Source: an uncultured Lachnospiraceae bacterium (GTDB taxonomy: Bacteria; Bacillota; Clostridia; Lachnospirales; Lachnospiraceae). From it: 64,000 nt of DNA. The stretch covers positions 3,960 to 67,959 of the forward strand of contig CAJUFU010000004.1 of NCBI GenBank assembly GCA_910585555.1, in the 5' to 3' direction. Shown piece after piece: positions 34,994 to 43,010 of the stretch. The number at the start of each line of letters is the position of its first letter. Within the stretch, counting starts at the first letter, position 1. The translations under genes were made by a program, and so were the position numbers. The notes beneath the pieces are model-generated. The model saw nothing but the letters and a program-made list of their open reading frames with translations. It did not search any database and was not told the DNA's origin.

Positions 34994-36634
34994 TCAGTCG
35001 TCCTCTTCTTCGTTTGCGGTACTTGTGTAAACGGTACGTTTTCTTGCCATTTCATCGCTTTCCAGATATTCGTCATAGGTGGTGATCTTATCCACTAAAG
35101 TACCGTCCGGCAGGATTTCCATGATACGGTTTGCCGTGGTCTGGACTACCTGATGGTCGTGACAGGAGAACAGCTCCACACCTTTAAATTTCTTCATACC
35201 TTCATTTAATGCGGTGATAGCTTCCATATCCAGATGGTTGGTGGGCTCGTCAAAGAGCAGGCAGTTGGCGCCGCTGATCATCATCTTGGAGAGCAGACAC
35301 CGCACCTTCTCACCGCCGGATAAGACCTTTACCTTTTTCACACCGTCTTCTCCGGCAAAGAGCATACGCCCTAGGAAGCCGCGCACATAGGTCACATCCT
35401 TAACGGGAGAGTAACCCATGAGCCAGTCGGTGATGGTATAGTCATTGTCAAATTCCGTGGTATTGTCCTTGGGGAAATAGGCCTGAGAAGTGGTGACACC
35501 CCATTTGTAAGTGCCCTCGTCAGGTTCCATTTCGTCCATCAGAATTTTGAATAATGTGGTCTTGGCCAGTTCATTGCCGCCCACTAATGCAATCTTATCA
35601 TCGTGCCCCACAATAAAGGAAATGTTATTAAGGACCTTTTCCCCGTTGATGGTTTTGGACAGTCCTTCTACGGTCAATACCTCGTTGCCGATTTCACGCT
35701 CGGGTCTGAAATCAATGTAGGGGTATTTACGACTGGAAGGACGGATGTCATCTAACTCAATCTTTTCTAAGGCACGCTTTCTGGAAGTGGCCTGTTTGGA
35801 TTTGGAAGCATTGGCGGAGAAACGGGAGATAAACTCCTGCAGTTCCTTGATCTGTTCCTCTTTCTTCTTGTTGGCTTCCTTGCGCTGCTTGATGATCAAC
35901 TGACTGGATTCATACCAAAAGTCGTAGTTGCCGGCATAGAGCTGAATCTTGCCGTAGTCGATGTCTGCGATATGGGTGCAGACCTTATTCAAAAAGTAGC
36001 GGTCATGGGAAACCACGATGACTGTGTTGTCAAAGTCGATCAAGAAGTCTTCCAGCCAGGCGATGGCGTCTAAGTCCAGATGGTTGGTAGGCTCATCCAG
36101 AAGCAGGATGTCGGGATTGCCAAAAAGTGCCTTTGCCAAAAGTACTTTGACCTTTTCGTTACCGTTTAAGTCAGCCATTATACTATAGTGCAGGTCTGTC
36201 TCGATGCCCAGACCGTTTAAGAGCATGGCCGCATTGGTCTCCGCATCCCAGCCGTCCATCTCTGCAAACTCCGCCTCCAGCTCGCTGGCCCGGATGCCGT
36301 CTTCATCGGAAAAATCTTCCTTGGCATAGATGGCGTCCTTTTCTTTCATGATCTGGTAGAGGCGTTCGTTGCCCATGATGACCGTATCCATGACAGGATA
36401 GGTGTCATATTTGAAGTGATCCTGCTCCAGGACAGACATACGCTGTCCCGGGGTAATGGACACGTCGCCGTTGGTGGTCTCCAGTACACCGGAGAGAATC
36501 TTTAGGAAGGTGGACTTTCCGGCGCCGTTTGCACCAATCAGTCCGTAACAGTTGCCCTCGGTGAATTTGATGTTTACATCTTCGAAGAGGGCTTTTTTTC
36601 CTACACGTAATGTTACATTATTAGCCTGTATCAT
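34994..36634 (-). CDS. ABC-F family ATPase (YbiT/YkpA type)
   Basis: 546-residue protein with two ABC domains and no membrane part, acting at the ribosome in this family. NBD1: Walker A GANGAGKST (34-42), signature changed to LNGNEKVKV (156-164), Walker B ILLLDEPTNHLD. NBD2: Walker A changed to GGNELAKTT (352-360), signature LSGGEKVR intact (438-445), FDEPTNHLD. Both altered motifs belong to the same composite ATP site, so one site is canonical and one degenerate. Charged inter-domain linker at about 245-300. The YFPKDN motif and domain order point to the YbiT/YkpA subgroup. First gene of the ABC-F/PHP/HAD operon. Confidence 0.9.
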   Translation of the reverse strand: MIQANNVTLRVGKKALFEDVNIKFTEGNCYGLIGANGAGKSTFLKILSGVLETTNGDVSITPGQRMSVLEQDHFKYDTYPVMDTVIMGNERLYQIMKEKDAIYAKEDFSDEDGIRASELEAEFAEMDGWDAETNAAMLLNGLGIETDLHYSIMADLNGNEKVKVLLAKALFGNPDILLLDEPTNHLDLDAIAWLEDFLIDFDNTVIVVSHDRYFLNKVCTHIADIDYGKIQLYAGNYDFWYESSQLIIKQRKEANKKKEEQIKELQEFISRFSANASKSKQATSRKRALEKIELDDIRPSSRKYPYIDFRPEREIGNEVLTVEGLSKTINGEKVLNNISFIVGHDDKIALVGGNELAKTTLFKILMDEMEPDEGTYKWGVTTSQAYFPKDNTTEFDNDYTITDWLMGYSPVKDVTYVRGFLGRMLFAGEDGVKKVKVLSGGEKVRCLLSKMMISGANCLLFDEPTNHLDMEAITALNEGMKKFKGVELFSCHDHQVVQTTANRIMEILPDGTLVDKITTYDEYLESDEMARKRTVYTSTANEEEDD

Positions 36635-36683
36635 GTTGAAACCTCATATTTTCTTTCATTTGCAACTTTCGGTTACTCATACC

Positions 36684-36711
36684 ATTATACATGAAAACAT
36701 TGTTTTTTCAA
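36684..36711 (-). promoter_or_regulatory. sigma-A promoter of the ABC-F operon
   Basis: On the minus strand TTGAAA (36711-36706), 16-base spacer, TATAAT (36689-36684), 50 bases before the ABC-F ATG at 36634. The intergenic stretch 36635-36959 holds only this promoter and the hairpin at 36822-36861; no gene is supported in it. Confidence 0.65.
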
Positions 36712-36821
36712 GGGAAATCATGAGGAGGGCTTTACCAGATAAAAATAGTAAAAGCAAAACTGGAATCTTGCGGTATTGTAACAACCGAGTTAGATTTATA
36801 AAAATTTATCACCGTGAATCC

Positions 36822-36866
36822 AAGGTGTGAAGTCTATTGTGATATGAAGGCTTCACACCTTATTTT
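36822..36866 (+). terminator. hairpin with T-rich tail, no clear parent gene
   Basis: AAGGTGTGAAG (36822-36832) pairs perfectly with CTTCACACCTT (36851-36861), 18-base loop, then TATTTTAATT. It lies between the divergent ABC-F promoter and the gene at 36960, where no upstream plus-strand gene needs ending. Confidence 0.6.
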
Positions 36867-36959
36867 AATTACGGCTTTTGGTACGGCTTTGAAACTTTTC
36901 TCAGAGATAAATCGTATTACTATATATAGGGATATATGTAGCTTTAGGGGAGGGATGAT

Positions 36960-37814
36960 ATGGGCAGCTTTTTATGGACACCGATGACACGTTTTTATGC
37001 CGAGGCCTTACAAAATATGGGAAATACTGCCGGAAAGGGCGTAAGCGGACCGGTGGATGGAACCGGTGCAGGCAGCATCAAAGAGGGAAACAAATTTGCC
37101 GATGCTGTGCAGGAGAGGCTTTCTTTGAAAGAAGCCGCTTCCCATGGTACGGCCGGGTCGGTTACCGGGAGGAACGAGGCGCTTATACAGGCCATGTCCA
37201 GGGAAGAATATAAACTGTATATTTATCAGAAGATCGCAAGTATCCCCATGCATCCGTCCCAGAAATGGGATGCCGTGTCGGTCAATATTTCGGAGGAAGG
37301 GTTTGCGGCCATGCAGGCGGACCCGGCCTACGAGAAGTGGGTGCTTGACATCCTGCGTAAGGATTTTGCCTTTTGTAATCCCTGGAGCGCCTATGCTGGC
37401 GGAAGCTATCGGATTCATTCCTTTGGGGCCTCCAGAGAAGAGTACCGGGCAGAGTGTTTTTCCATGGGACCTCGTAATGGCAGAAAGCGCACGGACGCTT
37501 CGAATAAGAAGAAAGAAAAGGGATTCTGGGAAAAACGTGCCAAACGGCATAAGCTGTATATGGATTTGGCCCAGAAGGCCTGGTATAAACATGAGAACGA
37601 ACAGCATTACCGGGAAACCATTGATATCCAGCGAAAGGAAGTGAGCAGCGCCTTGTTACAGCAGTGGGCCATGGAACGTGCCACGGGGGAAGAAGTGGAA
37701 CTGGGCGTGAATCCTTCGATACTGTCTAAGGCGGCAACAGACTATGCCCAGGGATATGTGTTCTTTAAGATTCCCAGCGCTTTGATGAATCCTCAGCCGA
37801 AAAGTACGAAGTAG
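36960..37814 (+). CDS. hypothetical protein, possibly flagellar/DUF6033-like
   Basis: 284 residues, soluble, no signal peptide. I do not recognise it securely; the length and the sequence MSREEYKLYIYQKIASI with HPSQKWDAVSVNISEEGFAAM recall the DUF6033 proteins annotated in Lachnospiraceae, at low certainty. The N-terminal third is Gly/Ala-rich and probably flexible; residues 170-230 are very basic and helical (RKRTDASNKKKEKGFWEKRA). GGGGAGGG precedes the ATG. Last gene before the AT-rich restriction island; a terminator follows at 37850. Confidence 0.6.
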   Translation: MGSFLWTPMTRFYAEALQNMGNTAGKGVSGPVDGTGAGSIKEGNKFADAVQERLSLKEAASHGTAGSVTGRNEALIQAMSREEYKLYIYQKIASIPMHPSQKWDAVSVNISEEGFAAMQADPAYEKWVLDILRKDFAFCNPWSAYAGGSYRIHSFGASREEYRAECFSMGPRNGRKRTDASNKKKEKGFWEKRAKRHKLYMDLAQKAWYKHENEQHYRETIDIQRKEVSSALLQQWAMERATGEEVELGVNPSILSKAATDYAQGYVFFKIPSALMNPQPKSTK

Positions 37815-37849
37815 AACGGTATATGATAAAGCCCACTCTATTAAGAAAT

Positions 37850-37876
37850 AGGAGCATCGGAGACGGTGCTCCTTAT
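37850..37876 (+). terminator. rho-independent terminator, left edge of AT-rich island
   Basis: AGGAGCATCG (37850-37859) pairs with CGGTGCTCCT (37864-37873), one T-G pair, 4-base loop, then TATTAAT. Base composition becomes AT-rich directly after it. Confidence 0.7.
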
Positions 37877-37917
37877 TAATATTGCTTATATTTGAAAAAT
37901 AAATGTTACTAATAAAT

Positions 37918-37979
37918 ACTATCAAATACCACAAAAACATCTTGAAAACACAGAACGTATGTACTATACTATTGATAGT
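37918..37979 (+). promoter_or_regulatory. candidate operator over the restriction-modification promoter
   Basis: The palindrome ACTAT-TG-ATAGT (37968-37979) overlaps the -10 element and start of transcription; ACTATCAA (37918-37925) repeats a half site upstream, in inverted order to TTGATAGT (37972-37979). Such sites at promoters of restriction systems usually bind the small controller protein; here the HTH protein is the obvious candidate (inference). Confidence 0.45.
37942..37970 (+). promoter_or_regulatory. promoter of the restriction-modification genes
   Basis: TTGAAA (37942-37947), 17-base spacer, TATACT (37965-37970). Transcription would start near 37977, downstream of an in-frame ATG at 37959, which supports the later ATG (38007) as start of the HTH gene. 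Confidence 0.75.
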
Positions 37980-38006
37980 GTTTCAAAGAATAGGAGAACT
38001 TATACT

Positions 38007-38195
38007 ATGGATAATTATATGGAAGATTGGATTGGAATTGAAGCCGCGGCTAGTTATTTGGACGTGACGAAAGACACTATTAGAAATTGGATAAAAAAGA
38101 CTGATATTCCGGCACACAAAATAGGAAAATTATGGAAATTTAAAAGAGTTGAATTAGATGCTTGGGTAAAAAGTGGGCATAGTGCAATAGATTAG
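38007..38195 (+). CDS. excisionase/MerR-type helix-turn-helix protein
   Basis: 62-residue DNA-binding protein: WIGIEAAASYLDVTKDTIRNWI (helix-turn-helix) followed by DIPAHKIGKLWKFKRVELDAWV, the winged part of the excisionase (xis-like, HTH_17) family. AGGAG lies ten bases before the ATG. It precedes the type IIG gene by 41 bases on the same strand. Proteins of this size and type are common beside phage integrases, but also beside restriction genes where they may act as controller. AT-rich like the rest of the island. Confidence 0.85.
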   Translation: MDNYMEDWIGIEAAASYLDVTKDTIRNWIKKTDIPAHKIGKLWKFKRVELDAWVKSGHSAID

Positions 38196-38236
38196 AGTGG
38201 TTAGAAATTGATTATTAAGAGCAAGGAGACCATTAT

Positions 38237-41200
38237 ATGAGCATTGAAAGATTAAAGCAATTGGTAATGCAGTATAAAGAGAGTGTGGGTTATTATCATG
38301 ATGTTAAAAATGCATATAATGAGACAGAATGTCGAGATGAGTATATTAGTCCGTTGTTGGAATGTTTTGGGTGGGATGTACATAATAAAAAAGGTAAATT
38401 GCCTCAATACAAAGAAGTTGTAGTAGAAAAGTTTTCGAATAGCTCAGAAAGACCAGATTATATATTGACTTTAAACGGGGTGTCTAAGCTTTTTGTTGAA
38501 GCGAAGAAGCCAAGTGTCGATATAACTATTGAGTTTGAACCTGCAATGCAGAGCAGAAAATATGGATGGAATGCTAATCATGCATTAGCAATATTAACGA
38601 ATTTTGAAAATTTCCTCATTTATGATACTACGAACAGACCAGAAGAAGGAGACAGTGCCAGCACCTCATTGTATAGAAAATATTACTATGAAGACTATGT
38701 GGAGAAATACCAAGAAATTGCAGATTTGATTTCCAGAGATAATGTGTATTCTGGACAATACGATGAATTCATTAAATCAAATTTTCAGAGGGATACCAGA
38801 TATAGTACGAAGATTGATGAAACTTTTCTTAAGCAAATTAATAAGTGGAGACTTGAAATTGGTACTTATCTGTATGAAAGCAAAGAGGACTATAGAAATA
38901 TTAGTGTACTTAATGATATAGTACAAGATTTTATCAATCAAATTATTTTTCTGAGAATCTGTGAAGATAGAAAATTGCCCTTATATATGAAATTATACGA
39001 AATGGTGGAAGATAGGGCATCCTTGCAGAAGGTATTAACTACTGTTTTTAAGGAGGCAGATAAGAGATACAATTCAGGATTGTTCAAAAATGATAGTCCA
39101 ATTTTTGATTTGGGCTGTGATATTATTTTTGAGATTATAGAGTCATTGTATTATCCAAAGACACCGTATATGTTTACAATTATTGAACCAAGTATCTTGG
39201 GGAAAATATACGAATCTTTTTTGGCGGAAAGCCTTGTATTACAAAATGGAAAAATTGCTCTAGCCCAAAAGAAGGAATATTTGTATAAATCAGTAGTCAG
39301 TACGCCGGTGGAAATAGTGAGATATATGGTAAAAAATACATTAGAACCATTATGTAAGGGGAAGATGCCTCAAGAGATTTTGGGTCTGAGAATTGCTGAT
39401 ATTGCATGTGGTTCAGGTATCTTTTTAGAGGAAGCATATCAATATTTGGTTGACTACTGTACCGATTGGTATAAGTTAAATGATAACGAACACCTATTGA
39501 TGGTGGAAGATGGTATGGAGAAACTGCCTTTAGTTGACAAGAAAGCGATTTTGACAAATTGTATTTATGGTGTGGATATTGATATTCATGCAGTAGAAGT
39601 GAGTAAATTCTCTTTGTTATTAAAGTTAATTGAAAATGAAACGGAGCCATCTGTTATGAGCAGTGAACCAATATTGCCAGAATTGGAAAATAATATTAAA
39701 TGCGGCAATTCTTTGGTGTCGAATGAAGATGTTGAGGGATTAAATATTACATCGGAGGATTTGATAAATATAGATTCGTTTGATTGGCAGGAAATCAATG
39801 GTGGAGGTAAGTTTGATGTAATTATTGGTAATCCCCCTTATGTTAAGACGGAAGATATTAAAAAACTTCATACCAACGCAGAAGTTAAAATTTATAAGAA
39901 GTATGAAAGCTCGCATAAACAGTTCGATAAATATTATTTGTTTATTGAAAAGGCATTGGAATTGATTAATGAAAATGGCTTAATGTGTTATATTGTGCCA
40001 AATAAATTTCTTCATACAGAATCGGCAGAGAAACTTCGTCTTATGATTAAGGATAAGATTGTAAAACTTGATGATTTTGGAGCTACCCAGTTGTTTGAAG
40101 ACAAAACTATATATAGTTCAATTCTCACCATAGGTACAACTAATGTTGAAAATTTAGCATATAGGACAGTTGATAAGGCTGCTCATTTGTGGAATGACGA
40201 GGGTGAACAGTATAGTCTTATTCCTAAGCAAAGTTTGAATTGTATGCCATGGGCTGAAACGTTGAATATTAATGATGCTTCGCCATGGCTAGTTTCAGAT
40301 GACCATGCGTATTTAAATATGATGAAAAATGCAAGAACTAAAATTGTTCCCTTGTCGGATGTGGTAGAGATATATAATGGGATTCAAACGAGTGCAGAGA
40401 AAGTATATAAGATAGAAGGTAAGACAATTGTGTTTGAAGATGAGAATTATCTGAAGTTCAGAGTTCAGGATAAGGAATATATGATTGAAAGAGGAATTTT
40501 GAGATTGTATTTTAAACCTACCAGAACAGAGCAAGGTGCATTAGATACTTATAGTGATATTAATCAGGTTAAGGTTAACTATAATATTTTCCCATATGAT
40601 CAAAATGGCAATTTTATTACTAAGGATATAATGGAAACAAAATATCCGTATGCGTGGGAATATTTATTAGAACATAAAGATACATTGCTGCCAAATTCAT
40701 TAGGTGGAAATAGGGATGTACAGCCTATTGTTTCTGATAAAGATGAATGGTATCGGTATGGAAGAAGCCAAGCGATTACAAGTCTTAATAATAGAGATAA
40801 AATAATTGTTGGAGTTAATCGTAAAAAAGATGATCCATTGTATCTCATGGATAAAACCCATTACTTAATTGCTTCTGGTGGAACAGCAGGTTATGTGGGA
40901 ATATCCTTGAAAGAAGATAGTGAATATCAGCTAGAGTACATACATGCATGGTTATCACATCCATGGACAGACTGGTATTTACAATCTATTGGAAGTGATT
41001 TTGAAGGAGGTTTTATAGCAAGAGGAACATACACATTGCCAATGGTTCCTTTTATCAAGTTGGATTTTTCGGATAAAAAGCAAAAGGTATTATACGACAA
41101 GGTCGTAGTTAATTCAATGCGAATTAGTGAATTAAACAAAGAATTGTTAAGTAAGAAGGATAAGGCGACACAAAATGTGTTAGAAAAGGAAAAGAATAGG

Positions 41201-41254
41201 CTGATAAAGAAGAATGAAGAAATGATAACCAGTGTTTATCAGCAGAATTTTTAG
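38237..41254 (+). CDS. type IIG restriction-modification protein (Eco57I-like, fused endonuclease and N6-adenine methyltransferase)
   Basis: 1005-residue single-chain restriction enzyme and methyltransferase. N-terminal PD-(D/E)XK nuclease: RPDY at 72-75 and the catalytic EAK at 88-90 (LFVEAKKP). Helical connector to about 370. Methyltransferase motif I IADIACGSGIF near 385-395 and motif IV NPPY at 532-535 identify an adenine-N6 enzyme. The last ~350 residues would be the target-recognition domain of TaqI type, with the FEGGFIARGTYTLPM segment. Length and order match Eco57I (997 residues). AAGGAG precedes the ATG. AT-rich with codon use unlike the neighbours, hence probably acquired. No frameshift or stop: likely active. 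Confidence 0.92.
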   Translation: MSIERLKQLVMQYKESVGYYHDVKNAYNETECRDEYISPLLECFGWDVHNKKGKLPQYKEVVVEKFSNSSERPDYILTLNGVSKLFVEAKKPSVDITIEFEPAMQSRKYGWNANHALAILTNFENFLIYDTTNRPEEGDSASTSLYRKYYYEDYVEKYQEIADLISRDNVYSGQYDEFIKSNFQRDTRYSTKIDETFLKQINKWRLEIGTYLYESKEDYRNISVLNDIVQDFINQIIFLRICEDRKLPLYMKLYEMVEDRASLQKVLTTVFKEADKRYNSGLFKNDSPIFDLGCDIIFEIIESLYYPKTPYMFTIIEPSILGKIYESFLAESLVLQNGKIALAQKKEYLYKSVVSTPVEIVRYMVKNTLEPLCKGKMPQEILGLRIADIACGSGIFLEEAYQYLVDYCTDWYKLNDNEHLLMVEDGMEKLPLVDKKAILTNCIYGVDIDIHAVEVSKFSLLLKLIENETEPSVMSSEPILPELENNIKCGNSLVSNEDVEGLNITSEDLINIDSFDWQEINGGGKFDVIIGNPPYVKTEDIKKLHTNAEVKIYKKYESSHKQFDKYYLFIEKALELINENGLMCYIVPNKFLHTESAEKLRLMIKDKIVKLDDFGATQLFEDKTIYSSILTIGTTNVENLAYRTVDKAAHLWNDEGEQYSLIPKQSLNCMPWAETLNINDASPWLVSDDHAYLNMMKNARTKIVPLSDVVEIYNGIQTSAEKVYKIEGKTIVFEDENYLKFRVQDKEYMIERGILRLYFKPTRTEQGALDTYSDINQVKVNYNIFPYDQNGNFITKDIMETKYPYAWEYLLEHKDTLLPNSLGGNRDVQPIVSDKDEWYRYGRSQAITSLNNRDKIIVGVNRKKDDPLYLMDKTHYLIASGGTAGYVGISLKEDSEYQLEYIHAWLSHPWTDWYLQSIGSDFEGGFIARGTYTLPMVPFIKLDFSDKKQKVLYDKVVVNSMRISELNKELLSKKDKATQNVLEKEKNRLIKKNEEMITSVYQQNF

Positions 41255-41262
41255 GTAATCAT

Positions 41263-42891
41263 ATGAAATTAAAAGAAGATAGTTCAGCGCAGAAGCTTAG
41301 AGGTGCTTTTTATACACCATTGCCATTAGCAGAGATGATGGTTAAGCTATTTGCAAATAGAACGGATTGCAAAAAGGTTTTAGAGCCTAGTTGTGGTGAT
41401 GGTGTGTTCCTGGATGCGTTAATTAAAACAGATTGTATTGATCAGTATATGAGTATAGATGCTATTGAAATTGATGAAGCAGAGGCGAAAAAAGTTGAAG
41501 AAAAAATGGAATCCTATGGGAATGTAAAGGTGTTAAATAAGGATTTTTTCGACTTTTATAAAACTAATAAGGAGTCTGCTCAATACGATTTGATATTAGG
41601 AAACCCGCCGTATATCAGGTATCAATATTTGGAAGAAAATCAGAGGAAGTTAATGTCTGATATATTATTATCTCAAGGAATGAAAGCCAATAAACTCGTT
41701 AATACATGGGTTGGTTTTATTGTTTCTTGTGTAAATGTGTTGAGTAAAAATGGTAAAATAGCGTTTGTAATTCCGGCTGAAATCATGCAGGTTGCATATG
41801 CTGAGGATTTGAGACTCTTTTTGTCAAATAATCTTTCTAAAATTACACTTATTACATTTGAGGAACTGGTTTTTCCTTATATAGAACAAGAAATCGTTGT
41901 TTTTATCGGTGAAAAGGGTGATGCAGAAAAAGGCATTCGTATTGTAGAACTAAATAATTTAGAAGATTTAGAGTCATTTGATATTGATGCTAATGGATTT
42001 CAAAAGTTACAGCATGTACATGAAAAATGGACAAAGTACTTTACTAATGATGAAGAAAATGTTTTGGTTAAACAAATAAGAGAAGACAAGCGTTTTCAGA
42101 AGTTATCAGATATTGCATTAATCAATGTTGGAATTACAACAGGTAATAACAAGTATTTTTCTGTGGAACGAAAAACTGTAGAAAAATATCAGATGCAAGA
42201 TGTTGTAAGACCGTTAATTGGGAGAAGTTCTCATGCTAATAGCATATATTTTACGCACGAGGACTGGTTACAGAACGTAAATAAAAATAAAGCGGCTTAC
42301 TTAATTGATTTTCCTGATATTGAATATAATTATTATCCTAAAAAACACAAGGAATATATCAAGCAAGGTGAAGAGAATGGTGAGAACAAAGGTTATAAAT
42401 GTTCTATTAGGGAGAGATGGTATCGTATTCCATCTATATGGGTACCAGACGCATTCTTTTTACGCAGAAATAATTTATACCCTAAATTTGTTCTAAATCA
42501 ATGTGATGCAGTATCTACTGACACGATGCATAGAATCAAGTTTAATGAAGGTATTGAACCAGAACGAGCTATTTTATCTTACTATAATAGTATTTCGTTT
42601 GCGTTCACTGAACTTTGCGGAAGAAGTTATGGTGGAGGAGTGTTAGAAATTCTTCCGGGTGAAGTGGGAAATATTTATGTACCTAAATTAGATACAGTTT
42701 CTATTGAAGAAATACGAGAACTGTTAGAGCAAATTGATTCAATTGTGAGGAATAATCAAAATATTGAAGATGCACTAGACATAGTGGACAAGAGGATATT
42801 AGTAGATACTCTTGGCTTTGGGCAGAAAGTATGCTTAGATGCACGGAGTATTTGGAAGAAGCTACAGCGAAGACGATTGAACAGAGGATAA
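41263..42891 (+). CDS. DNA adenine methyltransferase of the type IIG system
   Basis: 542 residues. FYTPLPLAEMMVKLF (X motif), SAM-binding LEPSCGDGVFLDALI near 40-54 and NPPY at 114-117 define an N6-adenine methyltransferase of the gamma order; the rest is a TaqI-like recognition domain. Starts 8 bases after the type IIG gene, no strong ribosome site, so probably translationally linked. The size is almost the same as M.Eco57I (544 residues), the separate methyltransferase that accompanies Eco57I. It likely protects the strand not methylated by the fused enzyme. AT-rich. Confidence 0.9.
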   Translation: MKLKEDSSAQKLRGAFYTPLPLAEMMVKLFANRTDCKKVLEPSCGDGVFLDALIKTDCIDQYMSIDAIEIDEAEAKKVEEKMESYGNVKVLNKDFFDFYKTNKESAQYDLILGNPPYIRYQYLEENQRKLMSDILLSQGMKANKLVNTWVGFIVSCVNVLSKNGKIAFVIPAEIMQVAYAEDLRLFLSNNLSKITLITFEELVFPYIEQEIVVFIGEKGDAEKGIRIVELNNLEDLESFDIDANGFQKLQHVHEKWTKYFTNDEENVLVKQIREDKRFQKLSDIALINVGITTGNNKYFSVERKTVEKYQMQDVVRPLIGRSSHANSIYFTHEDWLQNVNKNKAAYLIDFPDIEYNYYPKKHKEYIKQGEENGENKGYKCSIRERWYRIPSIWVPDAFFLRRNNLYPKFVLNQCDAVSTDTMHRIKFNEGIEPERAILSYYNSISFAFTELCGRSYGGGVLEILPGEVGNIYVPKLDTVSIEEIRELLEQIDSIVRNNQNIEDALDIVDKRILVDTLGFGQKVCLDARSIWKKLQRRRLNRG

Positions 42892-43010
42892 AAGAAAGGA
42901 GAAATCAGAAGGAAAATATTAAGTTTATTTCTATTAAGTTTGAAATTGACGAAAGTGATTTAGAAGAATTGTCTGAATTAACAGGCAAATCAATACAAAT
43001 TATGTTCCAT
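42831..43010 (+). CDS. small out-of-frame ORF at the island's right edge, probably truncated
   Basis: An ORF in another frame starts at ATG 42831 inside the end of the methyltransferase and continues through the AT-rich stretch into the end of the histidine kinase gene (stop 43265). The first ~60 residues look protein-like (TAKTIEQRIKERRNQKENI, then FEIDESDLEELSELTGK), whereas the rest is an antisense shadow of the kinase gene. Only the part up to 43010 could be real. It may be the remainder of a gene cut by the island boundary. No family recognised. Confidence 0.3.

Noticed and set aside
36552..36830. 92-codon plus-strand open frame between ABC-F and the gene at 36960
   Set aside because: First part is antisense to the ABC-F start, the rest lies in its promoter region; no ribosome site.
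42831..42891. Frameshift in the methyltransferase that would add the out-of-frame tail
   Set aside because: The methyltransferase already has the length of M.Eco57I and ends normally; no need for a frameshift, although it is not excluded.
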